From contig SKUL01000271.1 of NCBI GenBank assembly GCA_007129985.1, forward strand, positions 1-8,378: 8,378 bases of DNA. Reading direction: 5' to 3'. The notes below the pieces were generated by a model that saw nothing but the letters and a program-made list of their open reading frames with translations, ran no database searches and was not told the origin of the DNA. The DNA is from Flavobacteriales bacterium. Its GTDB lineage: Bacteria; Bacteroidota; Bacteroidia; Flavobacteriales_D; SKUL01. The position numbers and the translations under genes were made by a program. Below are positions 1 through 6,778 of this stretch, in pieces (the first letter of the stretch is position 1; every line of letters begins with the position of its first letter).

Positions 1-236
1 ACATCCGTGGTTAGATTTTCTTCGTTTTGTGAAGAAGGTTGCTCCCGATGTTGAGCTTTCGTCAGCTCTGCCTTTTCAGTTTGTGCTTCCTCTGCAACAG
101 GCTTTTGAACACTTTTTGGCTTTTTGTGCCATTCTACATGGTATCCCGGTCGGTGTACGCGCTTTTCGATTTTGCAGGAACTGCTTAAACCGACGAGCAA
201 AACAATCAAAGCAAGAAACAGGTTGGTGTATTTCAT
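1..236 (-). CDS. Putative lipoprotein, N-terminal part (runs off the left edge)
   Basis: The reading frame opens at ATG 236-234 and stays open for 78 codons to the window edge, so the C-terminus is missing. Residues 1-21 look like a lipoprotein signal peptide: a short polar start (MKYTN), a hydrophobic core LFLALIVLLVGL at 6-17, then SSSC with the candidate lipidated Cys at 21. Ser at -3 is less usual than Leu, but this is common enough in Bacteroidota. The mature part begins CKIEKRVHRPGYHVEWHKK, and a basic stretch with a Gly-Tyr-His-Val core like this is something I recall after the signal peptide of short Bacteroidota proteins (memory, not checked). From residue 40 on it is hydrophilic and rich in Lys, Glu and Gln, probably a flexible linker. 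It lies 98 bases downstream of the transferase gene on the same strand with its own possible promoter, so it need not belong to the polysaccharide operon. Function unknown. Confidence 0.72.
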   Translation of the reverse strand, partial: MKYTNLFLALIVLLVGLSSSCKIEKRVHRPGYHVEWHKKPKSVQKPVAEEAQTEKAELTKAQHREQPSSQNEENLTTD

Positions 237-271
237 GGATGACGTATGTTTGGTTGGAAAATACAGGCGGT

Positions 272-279
272 CAAAAATA
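272..279 (-). promoter_or_regulatory. Possible -7 promoter element for the lipoprotein gene
   Basis: On the minus strand these bases read TATTTTTG, matching the Bacteroidota -7 consensus TAnnTTTG. It lies in non-coding DNA, 35 bases before the lipoprotein ATG, which would give a leader of roughly 30 bases. No good TTTG -33 element is seen; the nearest is TTCG at about 295-298 with short spacing. The region is T-rich, so a chance match is possible. Confidence 0.35.
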
Positions 280-334
280 AAAAATCTGGTTAAACGAAAA
301 AACCCACAGGTTAGAACGGCATAAGTTTGGGGAA

Positions 335-1693
335 CTATTGACCGCGAAATACCGCTACCACCGTAAGCAGCACGATTTTTATGTCGAGAGCCAGAGACCA
401 GTTCTCTACGTAGAAGCGATCGTACTTAACACGGTTGGCAATGTCTTCATACTGATTAATCTCACCACGAAAGCCCTTTACCTGAGCCAGTCCGGTCACC
501 CCGGGTTTAATGGCGTGGCGCTGCATAAACTGCCCAACCAATTGCGCGTATTGCTCGGTATGTTTGAGCATGTGTGGCCGTGGACCCACAACTGACATCT
601 CCCCTTTCAGCACATTGATAAACTGCGGTAACTCATCGAGTGAAGTGGCACGAATAAACCTGCCAATACCGGTGATACGAGGGTCGTTTTGTGTGGCCTG
701 CTCCAAATCCGCCGTTTCATTTATGCGCATGGAGCGAAATTTCAGGCATTCAAACGGTTGGTTATCCAGCCCATTACGTCGCTGGCGAAAAATGACCGGA
801 CCCGGTGAACCAAGCTTAATAAGAAGGCCCAGCAGCGGATACAGCCACGAGAGAACCAAAAGCACCATCAGTAAAGAAAAAACGACGTCAAATGCGCGTT
901 TAGCCAGCTTGTTTCCCGGCTCATCCAACGGAGTAAAGGGAATGTTCACCACCGGAATGGAGTCGTAGAAATTCACCTCTATGGGTTTGGTGTCCCACCG
1001 GGGGTGATCTACTACCAGTCGCACACGAATCAGGTTGTTTTCGCAAAACTGCGCTACCTTTTGAAGTTCCTGGGTCGACGTTTCCGACAAACTGCAATAC
1101 AACTCCTGAATAGTGTTTTTGCTGTGGATGGATGTGATGCTGGCAAGCAGGTTAACAGTATCTTCAACATGCAAGGTGCGCCCCTGCTGTTTTGCGCTGG
1201 TGACGTTTTCAAAGTATCGCTTCAGGCCTTTGAGCGTATCGGTCGAACCTGCAAAAACCAACTTTCCAAAATCGCCATTCCTGCTTTGATTCCAGTTCAG
1301 GATTTGTTTGGCCAACCACTCGCCCATTAGCACCAATACCGGCATCAAGAGATAGAAATACGTAAGAAAGAGTCGCGAATAGTAGGTCTTGATGATACCG
1401 TTAAATGCCAGAACCAACAACAGGTGCAAAAGGAAAATCTGGGTAAAAAGAAATGCCCTACGAAGAGGTCTTAAGTGCATGCGCGAAGGCCGATAGTAGC
1501 GCATCAAGTTGGTAATCAATACCCACGAGAGGTTCACAAACAGCAGCAATGCGATGTAGTTGTTGCTACCGAAAACCTGTGCCCAGTTATCGGGGAAGCG
1601 AAACCACAACCCAAGCGCAAAGGCCACATTAAGCGCTACATAATTCGCAAGTCGTGTGTAGAGCCGAAGAAAATATACGTAGTCGCGATTCAC
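335..1693 (-). CDS. Undecaprenyl-phosphate sugar phosphotransferase (WcaJ-type initiating enzyme)
   Basis: This membrane enzyme transfers a sugar-1-phosphate, often glucose, from a UDP-sugar to undecaprenyl phosphate and so starts each repeat unit. The 452 residues fit the usual 450-470. Hydrophobic segments lie at about 16-33, 45-63, 80-100 and 105-123, followed by a cytosolic middle region (about 140-255). The catalytic sugar-transferase domain starts at KRAFDV (265-270) with a hydrophobic stretch at 268-291. Motifs seen in order: GSPGPVIFRQ (295-304), LKFRSM (317-322), NDPR (336-339), SLDELPQ (351-357) with the Asp353-Glu354 pair that is catalytic in PglC-like enzymes, VVGPRP (368-373) and KPGVTGLAQVKGFRGE (396-411). 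The C-terminus (YVENWSLALDIKI) resembles WcaJ-family ends. The start is GTG at 1693-1691, in a GTGA overlap with the upstream stop; no in-frame ATG precedes it before a stop. The sugar specificity is inferred from family resemblance only. Confidence 0.93.
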   Translation of the reverse strand: MNRDYVYFLRLYTRLANYVALNVAFALGLWFRFPDNWAQVFGSNNYIALLLFVNLSWVLITNLMRYYRPSRMHLRPLRRAFLFTQIFLLHLLLVLAFNGIIKTYYSRLFLTYFYLLMPVLVLMGEWLAKQILNWNQSRNGDFGKLVFAGSTDTLKGLKRYFENVTSAKQQGRTLHVEDTVNLLASITSIHSKNTIQELYCSLSETSTQELQKVAQFCENNLIRVRLVVDHPRWDTKPIEVNFYDSIPVVNIPFTPLDEPGNKLAKRAFDVVFSLLMVLLVLSWLYPLLGLLIKLGSPGPVIFRQRRNGLDNQPFECLKFRSMRINETADLEQATQNDPRITGIGRFIRATSLDELPQFINVLKGEMSVVGPRPHMLKHTEQYAQLVGQFMQRHAIKPGVTGLAQVKGFRGEINQYEDIANRVKYDRFYVENWSLALDIKIVLLTVVAVFRGQ

Positions 1694-2985
1694 TGCTGAG
1701 GGCTGCTTTCCGTGCGAAAATACTTGAAATTATCGCTTATAAGCAGCGTAGCGAAAAAGCAAATGAACACAATACCCCATTGACGCTCCAACATGCTTTC
1801 GGTAATCATGCTGAGCGAAGCAATCAGCCCGAACACGAGCAGGAGCCAGTTTTTGTGTCGCCAGCCCAACCAACACAAACTACCCATCCATGCAATCAGG
1901 GTTAAAAAACCGGCAATTCCTATGGTTAGAAGGGTTTCGAGGTATTGATTGTGCGGGTTGAAGGAATAATCGAGTGCAAGCTGAAAATCATTGCGCGCGT
2001 AGGTTGCGTTGAGCTCGCGCTGCATATCCCCGGTACCGACACCCAAAATTGGATTTTCAGACCAACGCTCCAGGGTATTCAACCATTTGTGAAAGCGGAT
2101 GGATCTCCCACCGTAGCGATCCTGGGTGTAATCAGATTCGATGTCAATCATTTCCGTGAATCGCTGCTTGTTCTCGGTACTGCCCAAAATCATTAATAGG
2201 GCCAGCAACAACATGGCGACATAAACACCGGTGTATCTCAGTTGACGCTTCAAGGGCCTCACGCCAATTACGATCAACACAGCCAGAGAAACGAAAAGTA
2301 CCATGATTTCCATGCGGGATGAAAGCAGCACCACCGATACAAAAAAGAAAAAGAACAGGAGCGCAACCAGTACATTTCTACCGAAAAAAAACTGCTCACT
2401 GAAACGCTCAAATCTCCCCAGGGCGTAGATGGCAAAGCACGCAAAAACCATGTAGAGTGAGAGGTATATTGGCTGAAAACCAATGGTTCCGGCCAACTTC
2501 TCGTAGGTCACCATATCGAGAAAGGTGATATCTCCGTACATGCCGCTCGTTCCATTAATGATGGCCAACACAAAGGCCACAGCCATGGCAGCCGCCGATG
2601 AAAGCACAAACACCCACAAACTCCAACCGAGGTGCCGGCTTTTGAATTGCCTGGCGCTACCCACAAGAACGGGTAATAAAAGCAGGGCTAGTTTCTGCTC
2701 CAGCATTCTGCCCGCGGTTTCTTTGTCGTCGCTGTATAGCACGCCCAGCGCATAGAGCACAAACAAGAGTATCGGCAGCCACAACCACGGAATAGCCAAT
2801 CGCTGTCGCAGCCCGCGAAAAACACCTCCCACCAGCCACGCCACTAACAAGAGAACAATTGCATAGGAGTTTACCGGATAATCAGGGAAAAGCCGCGCCA
2901 GAAAGAGGGTAATAATCAACAAACCAAGGGCTGTGGTGTAAAGGCCGGTTCTCCAGTCGGCAAAAAGGGACGCAAAACCTTTCAT
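1690..2985 (-). CDS. Wzy polymerase / O-antigen ligase family membrane protein
   Basis: A 431-residue inner-membrane protein with about 11-12 hydrophobic segments (for example near 14-33, 39-56, 64-84, 120-143, 170-190, 203-222, 251-269, 350-374, 401-418). A large hydrophilic loop at about 270-349 is the usual place of the periplasmic catalytic loop. Family-like motifs are visible: GFQPIYLSLY (169-178), SSRMEIMVLF (222-231), GGRSIRFHKW (292-301), NPILGVGTGD (311-320) and FNPHNQYLETL (342-352), with Arg294 and His345 as the likely functional residues. Polymerases (Wzy) and ligases (WaaL) share this fold. Since a flippase and an initiating transferase are in the same operon and no other candidate is present, Wzy polymerase is the better guess, but ligase cannot be excluded. 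Start ATG 2985-2983 sits in an ATGA overlap with the gene before it. A run of eight T's lies inside (codons 199-201). Confidence 0.88.
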   Translation of the reverse strand: MKGFASLFADWRTGLYTTALGLLIITLFLARLFPDYPVNSYAIVLLLVAWLVGGVFRGLRQRLAIPWLWLPILLFVLYALGVLYSDDKETAGRMLEQKLALLLLPVLVGSARQFKSRHLGWSLWVFVLSSAAAMAVAFVLAIINGTSGMYGDITFLDMVTYEKLAGTIGFQPIYLSLYMVFACFAIYALGRFERFSEQFFFGRNVLVALLFFFFFVSVVLLSSRMEIMVLFVSLAVLIVIGVRPLKRQLRYTGVYVAMLLLALLMILGSTENKQRFTEMIDIESDYTQDRYGGRSIRFHKWLNTLERWSENPILGVGTGDMQRELNATYARNDFQLALDYSFNPHNQYLETLLTIGIAGFLTLIAWMGSLCWLGWRHKNWLLLVFGLIASLSMITESMLERQWGIVFICFFATLLISDNFKYFRTESSPQQ

Positions 2986-4082
2986 GATCTCAGTCTTTCA
3001 AGGTGCTTGATGAAAACCTGCTCGTAGCGGTCAATAATCTGTTCCCAACGGTATTGCGTTTTTATTTTTTCGAGATTGCGGGCTTTCTTCTCGTCCATTT
3101 CGCCGGACCTTACCTCCCGAATCCAATTACATACGCCCTCTGCATCGTCAAAATACAGGCCGTCTTCTTCAAGTACCGCGCGATTAAAAGGGTTGTTGTG
3201 GGCCACAATCAGCGTTTCACAGGCCATGGCTTCGAGCAATGAAGGATTGGTTCCTCCCACGCTGTGTCCGTGAAAATACAAGCTGCAATAATGCCTGAGT
3301 TGGTTGAGTGCATCCATGTCGTAAATCGCGCCCAGAAACTTCACACGTGGTGCCTTGGCATACTTCTCCACCAACCTTTTACCATAAGTGTTTTCAGTGC
3401 GGCCTATTACCACAAAAGGCCTTTCAACCCCCGATTGCATGTAACCATCCAGAATAACCTCTATGTGGTTTTCAGGCTCCATGCGGGCAACTAAAAGGTA
3501 ATAGTCATCTGCCGACAGTTGCCATTGATTCAGCACCTCAGGGTTCTTTTTTTCGAGTGGTTCTGCGCCGTAGGCAATGAATTCCGAGTGTTTGTGATAG
3601 GTATCCTGAAGATAGTCCCGAATCCCCAGGCTATCGGCAATCAACACGTCGCTGGTTTTGATGGCCCACTCCTCTGCCCTTATCAAATACTTTTGAACCA
3701 GCTTGTTGTACTTGGATCGCTTCCATTCAAGGCCATCCATGTTGGTGAAGACAACTGCATTTTCGGGTAGCCACGGCCCCCATACAGAACTACTGGTGTA
3801 ACCAAGCTGCAACACCACGTCGAATTCACGCAAGCGAGCATCGCGAATGCAATTGAAGTCATACACAAACTGGCCGGCTGTTCCTATTTTGTTTTCAGGG
3901 TCATAGCAATGTATGATGTTTACGCCTTGCCAGCTTGATTCCTTGTAAGGATGCGTACTGCTGTTGTACACCCAAACCTCGTGTCCGCGGGCCACCAAAC
4001 CAGGCGCGAGATACTCGGCAAACTGCTCAAAGCCACCGTACTGGTTGGGAATGCCCCGTGTGCCGAGTATGCCGATTTTCAT
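2982..4082 (-). CDS. DUF1972/GT4-type glycosyltransferase (rhamnosyltransferase-like)
   Basis: A 366-residue cytosolic enzyme of the GT-B fold, expected to add one sugar to the lipid-linked repeat unit. The N-terminal domain carries the DUF1972 signature: MKIGILGTRGIPNQYGGFEQ (1-20), with the glycine-rich turn and GGFE close to the start. Further matches are TNMDGLEWKRSKY (113-125) and the helix RAEEWAIKTSDVLIADS (135-151). The C-terminal GT4-like domain starts near 192 with YYLLVARMEPENH (194-206), then FVVIG (223-227), and HGHSVGGTNPSLLEAMAC (271-288), which is the donor-binding Ser-Leu-Leu-Glu-Ala-Met motif. Characterised members with DUF1972 include streptococcal rhamnosyltransferases such as Cps2T, so a deoxyhexose donor is possible; that is inference. 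Start and stop lie in ATGA overlaps with both neighbours. Confidence 0.93.
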   Translation of the reverse strand: MKIGILGTRGIPNQYGGFEQFAEYLAPGLVARGHEVWVYNSSTHPYKESSWQGVNIIHCYDPENKIGTAGQFVYDFNCIRDARLREFDVVLQLGYTSSSVWGPWLPENAVVFTNMDGLEWKRSKYNKLVQKYLIRAEEWAIKTSDVLIADSLGIRDYLQDTYHKHSEFIAYGAEPLEKKNPEVLNQWQLSADDYYLLVARMEPENHIEVILDGYMQSGVERPFVVIGRTENTYGKRLVEKYAKAPRVKFLGAIYDMDALNQLRHYCSLYFHGHSVGGTNPSLLEAMACETLIVAHNNPFNRAVLEEDGLYFDDAEGVCNWIREVRSGEMDEKKARNLEKIKTQYRWEQIIDRYEQVFIKHLERLRS

Positions 4083-4945
4083 TTGAAGATAGACTTTAGA
4101 ACTTTTTCAGGTCTCCACCACACCGCAGCGGCCAGGTGCCACCACTTGGCGATGGAGTTTTTGCTGAGCAAATATCGCCGATAATGTTGTAAATGATGAA
4201 AGTTGCCTTTCACGTCCTTCAGGCTGCGCTTGTTGCCGAAAAGCTCTATGCTCAGCTTCCATGCCTTTTCAAGGGTATCCCACGCCAGGTTGCTTGTGGC
4301 GGAATCGCGATGAATGCGCACCCATGTGTTGGGCTCTCGCTGAGCAGCCATCACAGCTCCGGCATGCAACATGTGGGCAAAACAGTCATAATCTTCCGCC
4401 CACACCATCTCCTGGCGGTAAGGAAATCGCTCAAACCATGATTTTTTTACCAAAGTGGTTCCGTTGAGCACCCCGTTTTCGCCGAGATGAAAGAGTTTTT
4501 CAATATCAGAGCGGACCGACGGAAATCCTGATGTGCGGATGTGTTGGCGAGTTTTTCCGTCCACATACACACAATTTCCTCCCAGTACATCCACCTCCGG
4601 ATGTTGCTGAACAAAATCCCATTGGCTTTGAATGCGGTGAGGCATCAGCATATCATCGGGGTCAATCCGCAGAATCCAGGCCCCTTTGGCTTCGGCAATT
4701 CCTCGGTTGGTGGCGTTTGCAACCCCCACATTGACAGGTAGTAATACAGGTCGTATCCAATCATATTTGGATGCCCACTTTTCGATGATGGCAGGTGATT
4801 CATCGCTTGATCCATCGTCTACAATGACCAGCTCTCCGGGCCACGAGCTGCTATCCTCCACGCTCTGAAAAAAGTCGTCCAGAAAGGCGGCATTGTTGTA
4901 GTTGGCCGACACAATGGATATTTCCTTCAAAACGGGGCGGCTCAT
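4079..4945 (-). CDS. Family 2 glycosyltransferase
   Basis: A 288-residue GT-A enzyme that should add one sugar to the growing undecaprenyl-linked unit at the cytosolic membrane face. The Rossmann-like start ISIVSANYNNAAFL (9-22) is followed by the nucleotide-binding IVDDGSSDES (41-50), NVGVANATNRGI (72-83) and RIDPDDML (93-100), whose DPDD is the DXD-type metal and donor site. WAEDYDCF (182-189) supplies the acidic pair (Glu184-Asp185) where the catalytic base is usually found. The tail is basic and aromatic, with WWHLAAAVWWRPEKV at 268-282, suggesting peripheral membrane contact. Length is normal for a soluble GT2. Donor and linkage cannot be told from sequence. Four-base ATGA overlaps join it to the genes on both sides. 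Confidence 0.93.
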   Translation of the reverse strand: MSRPVLKEISIVSANYNNAAFLDDFFQSVEDSSSWPGELVIVDDGSSDESPAIIEKWASKYDWIRPVLLPVNVGVANATNRGIAEAKGAWILRIDPDDMLMPHRIQSQWDFVQQHPEVDVLGGNCVYVDGKTRQHIRTSGFPSVRSDIEKLFHLGENGVLNGTTLVKKSWFERFPYRQEMVWAEDYDCFAHMLHAGAVMAAQREPNTWVRIHRDSATSNLAWDTLEKAWKLSIELFGNKRSLKDVKGNFHHLQHYRRYLLSKNSIAKWWHLAAAVWWRPEKVLKSIFK

Positions 4946-5733
4946 GTTTTGCGGATGGTTGAAAAGTTTCGGCGATAGGCAGCAACGGCCGGCGCCAATG
5001 GTCCTCCTTCGAGTGCATGACCGAGTCTTTTACGCCATTTTACCACCCATATCCGATAACGATCCAACGGCCCAGGCGCTAAATAGAGCTTTCTGGCACG
5101 TTGTACCTCGTCAAATGCCTCCTCCCAGTGCATGTTAGACACGCCCTGGGTTGACATGCGTGCCAGTGTTTCGGGAATACAGTAAAACGGAGCGCCGCTG
5201 GTTTTCATCCGCAGCAGCAACTCGTAATCCATGGCGTAGCGATAATCTGTGCGGTACAGTCCGTGCTTTTTGTAAAGCCCTGCCGTGATGAAAGTTGCCG
5301 GATGACAAAGGGTCATATCTTTTTCGAGCAGCTCGTGGTTGGGATGGTAGGTTCCGCCCGGCTGATTGTTCTCGATTAATTGCATGGCGCCATAGTAAAC
5401 ACCTTCGCCGCGGAAACCCCTAGCTACCGCTTGAAGTGTTCCGGGAAGGTAGCAATCATCTGCGTTGAGTAAGCCGATGATTTGCCCGGTAGCCTTGCGA
5501 ATTCCCTTGTTGAATGCGTCGCTGATACCTTCGTCCGGCTCAGATATCCATTGAATTTGGTCGCCGAACCCCTTCAGAACATCGAGTGTTCCGTCCGTCG
5601 AGCCCCCGTCAACAACAATATATTCAAGGTTGGGGTATTGCTGGTCAATAACAGAGCGGATGGCAGTAGCAATGGAATCCACACCGTTGTACACAATGGT
5701 AACGACCGTTATACGAATGGTTTGCTGTTCCAA
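4942..5733 (-). CDS. Family 2 glycosyltransferase (WfgS/WcaA-like)
   Basis: A 263-residue GT-A enzyme for repeat-unit assembly. Seen motifs: ITVVTIVYNG (8-17), VVDGGSTDGT (40-49), SEPDEGISDAFNKGI (64-78), GLLNADDCYLPG (87-98) with NADD as the metal and donor site, CHPATFI (143-149), and YAMDYELLLRM (166-176) in the acceptor and catalytic-base region. The EPDEGISDAFNKG plus LNADD pairing is typical of the WfgS-like GT2 group. The start is taken as TTG at 5733-5731: no ATG or GTG lies in frame between it and the upstream stop at 5767-5769, the first internal Met (117) is far too late, and the first beta-strand begins at about residue 7. It lies one base after the TAA of the preceding gene, so its translation probably depends on terminating ribosomes. 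The sugar is unknown. Confidence 0.92.
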   Translation of the reverse strand: MEQQTIRITVVTIVYNGVDSIATAIRSVIDQQYPNLEYIVVDGGSTDGTLDVLKGFGDQIQWISEPDEGISDAFNKGIRKATGQIIGLLNADDCYLPGTLQAVARGFRGEGVYYGAMQLIENNQPGGTYHPNHELLEKDMTLCHPATFITAGLYKKHGLYRTDYRYAMDYELLLRMKTSGAPFYCIPETLARMSTQGVSNMHWEEAFDEVQRARKLYLAPGPLDRYRIWVVKWRKRLGHALEGGPLAPAVAAYRRNFSTIRKT

Positions 5734-5734
5734 A

Positions 5735-6778
5735 TTACGATGCTTTAGGCGGAGCGATAATAGTCTTTAACGCTTTTCGGGTGCGTTTAATTTCACGGGT
5801 AACCTTGCTCCACTTTCCCCAGGCAAAAAGAAAGGAAAAGCACTCACCAAGTGTTGGCTTTTTGGTGATGATATCCAGCCGTTCTACCTCTCCCTCAGCA
5901 AAAGCCTTTCGCAAAGGAGCTACCAGCCACTTGGACCACAACCACCACGCATAATTCAAACGATGCCAAAATGGAGTCACGCCCGTGAGTACCATTCTGT
6001 ATTGCAAAAGATACGTGTCGGCAATTCTGAAACCTTTGTGCAGACCAAGTAAATAGGCCTCATCGAGCTTTCGTGCTTCGATAAAGTGGATAAGCCGAAG
6101 TTCTGACTGGTAAATGGTATAACCTGAGAGTCTTGCCCAATACGAGAGCTCAGAATCCTCACCCGCAAGTAAGATACTACCTGTGCGTCCAACAAGCCAA
6201 AATTTTACATGTTCATAGAGCTTTCTTACCAGCAGCGTCCTTCCGGATAGACCGGCACCCCAAGCTGCTGAAAAGGCCCCGGCCACCGGACCGGATTCTT
6301 CATTGGGTCGCCCCACGGCATAGGAATGCTTTTGAGACTCCCACCACGTGGGTTGTTCACCGCCCAATCGGGCTTCATTCACAGCGGCTATGAGCCCCAC
6401 GCTGGCCTTGTTTTCCAGTAGGTAACAAACAGCATCTGCCCACTGGCCAACAAGTCGGTTATCGTCGTCCACAAAAACAAAATAGCGGTATTTGGCAGCG
6501 GCAATGCCTGCCACCCGGGAGTGAAACAGCCCTGGTTTTTCCTGTTTCAGCACCCGAAAATCCACGCCACTTGTGTCCAGAAATTCCGTAACGAATGCTA
6601 CGGTATCGTCTGTCGAATTGTTGTCAACCAGCAGTATTTCAATCGGGTGTTGCGCATCTTTTTGGGCAAGCACCGAAACCAGTGCATCCTCAATCAGTTT
6701 GCGACTGTTGAAGGTAAAGACCACAAAACTCACGCCCAGCGGAAGCTCGTTTACAGCTTGTTGCGACTCGTTTACCAT
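5735..6778 (-). CDS. Family 2 glycosyltransferase with C-terminal extension
   Basis: A 347-residue GT-A enzyme, longer than the two other GT2 proteins here. The catalytic domain begins LGVSFVVFTFNSRKLIEDAL (14-33), with LLVDNNSTDDT (49-59), KPGLFHSRVAGI (81-92) and FVFVDDDNRL (100-109), whose DDD supplies the metal site. GAGLSGR (174-180), LAGEDSELSYWARLSGY (204-220) with its acidic Glu-Asp, and LIHFIEARKL (229-238) with a His after the second strand follow the pattern of GT2 enzymes having a GEDxEL box. Residues 240-347 form an extension with an aromatic, basic stretch (WHRLNYAWWLWSKWLVAPLR, 271-290) that may sit on the membrane; it does not look like a full second catalytic domain. The ATG (6778-6776) overlaps the flippase stop by 7 bases. 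Donor and linkage are unknown. Confidence 0.92.
   Translation of the reverse strand: MVNESQQAVNELPLGVSFVVFTFNSRKLIEDALVSVLAQKDAQHPIEILLVDNNSTDDTVAFVTEFLDTSGVDFRVLKQEKPGLFHSRVAGIAAAKYRYFVFVDDDNRLVGQWADAVCYLLENKASVGLIAAVNEARLGGEQPTWWESQKHSYAVGRPNEESGPVAGAFSAAWGAGLSGRTLLVRKLYEHVKFWLVGRTGSILLAGEDSELSYWARLSGYTIYQSELRLIHFIEARKLDEAYLLGLHKGFRIADTYLLQYRMVLTGVTPFWHRLNYAWWLWSKWLVAPLRKAFAEGEVERLDIITKKPTLGECFSFLFAWGKWSKVTREIKRTRKALKTIIAPPKAS

Noticed and set aside
297..312. Possible intrinsic terminator after the operon (minus strand AACC-TGTG-GGTT followed by T's)
   Set aside because: The stem is only 4 bp with two A-T pairs at its base. The T-run is part of a generally T-rich region. No stronger hairpin is seen in 237-334, so the operon's end is undefined.
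510..968. 152-codon open frame on the plus strand
   Set aside because: It lies fully antisense to the catalytic domain of the initiating transferase, whose motifs are unmistakable. The translation has no recognisable domain and is Ser/Arg-rich, as expected of an antisense shadow.
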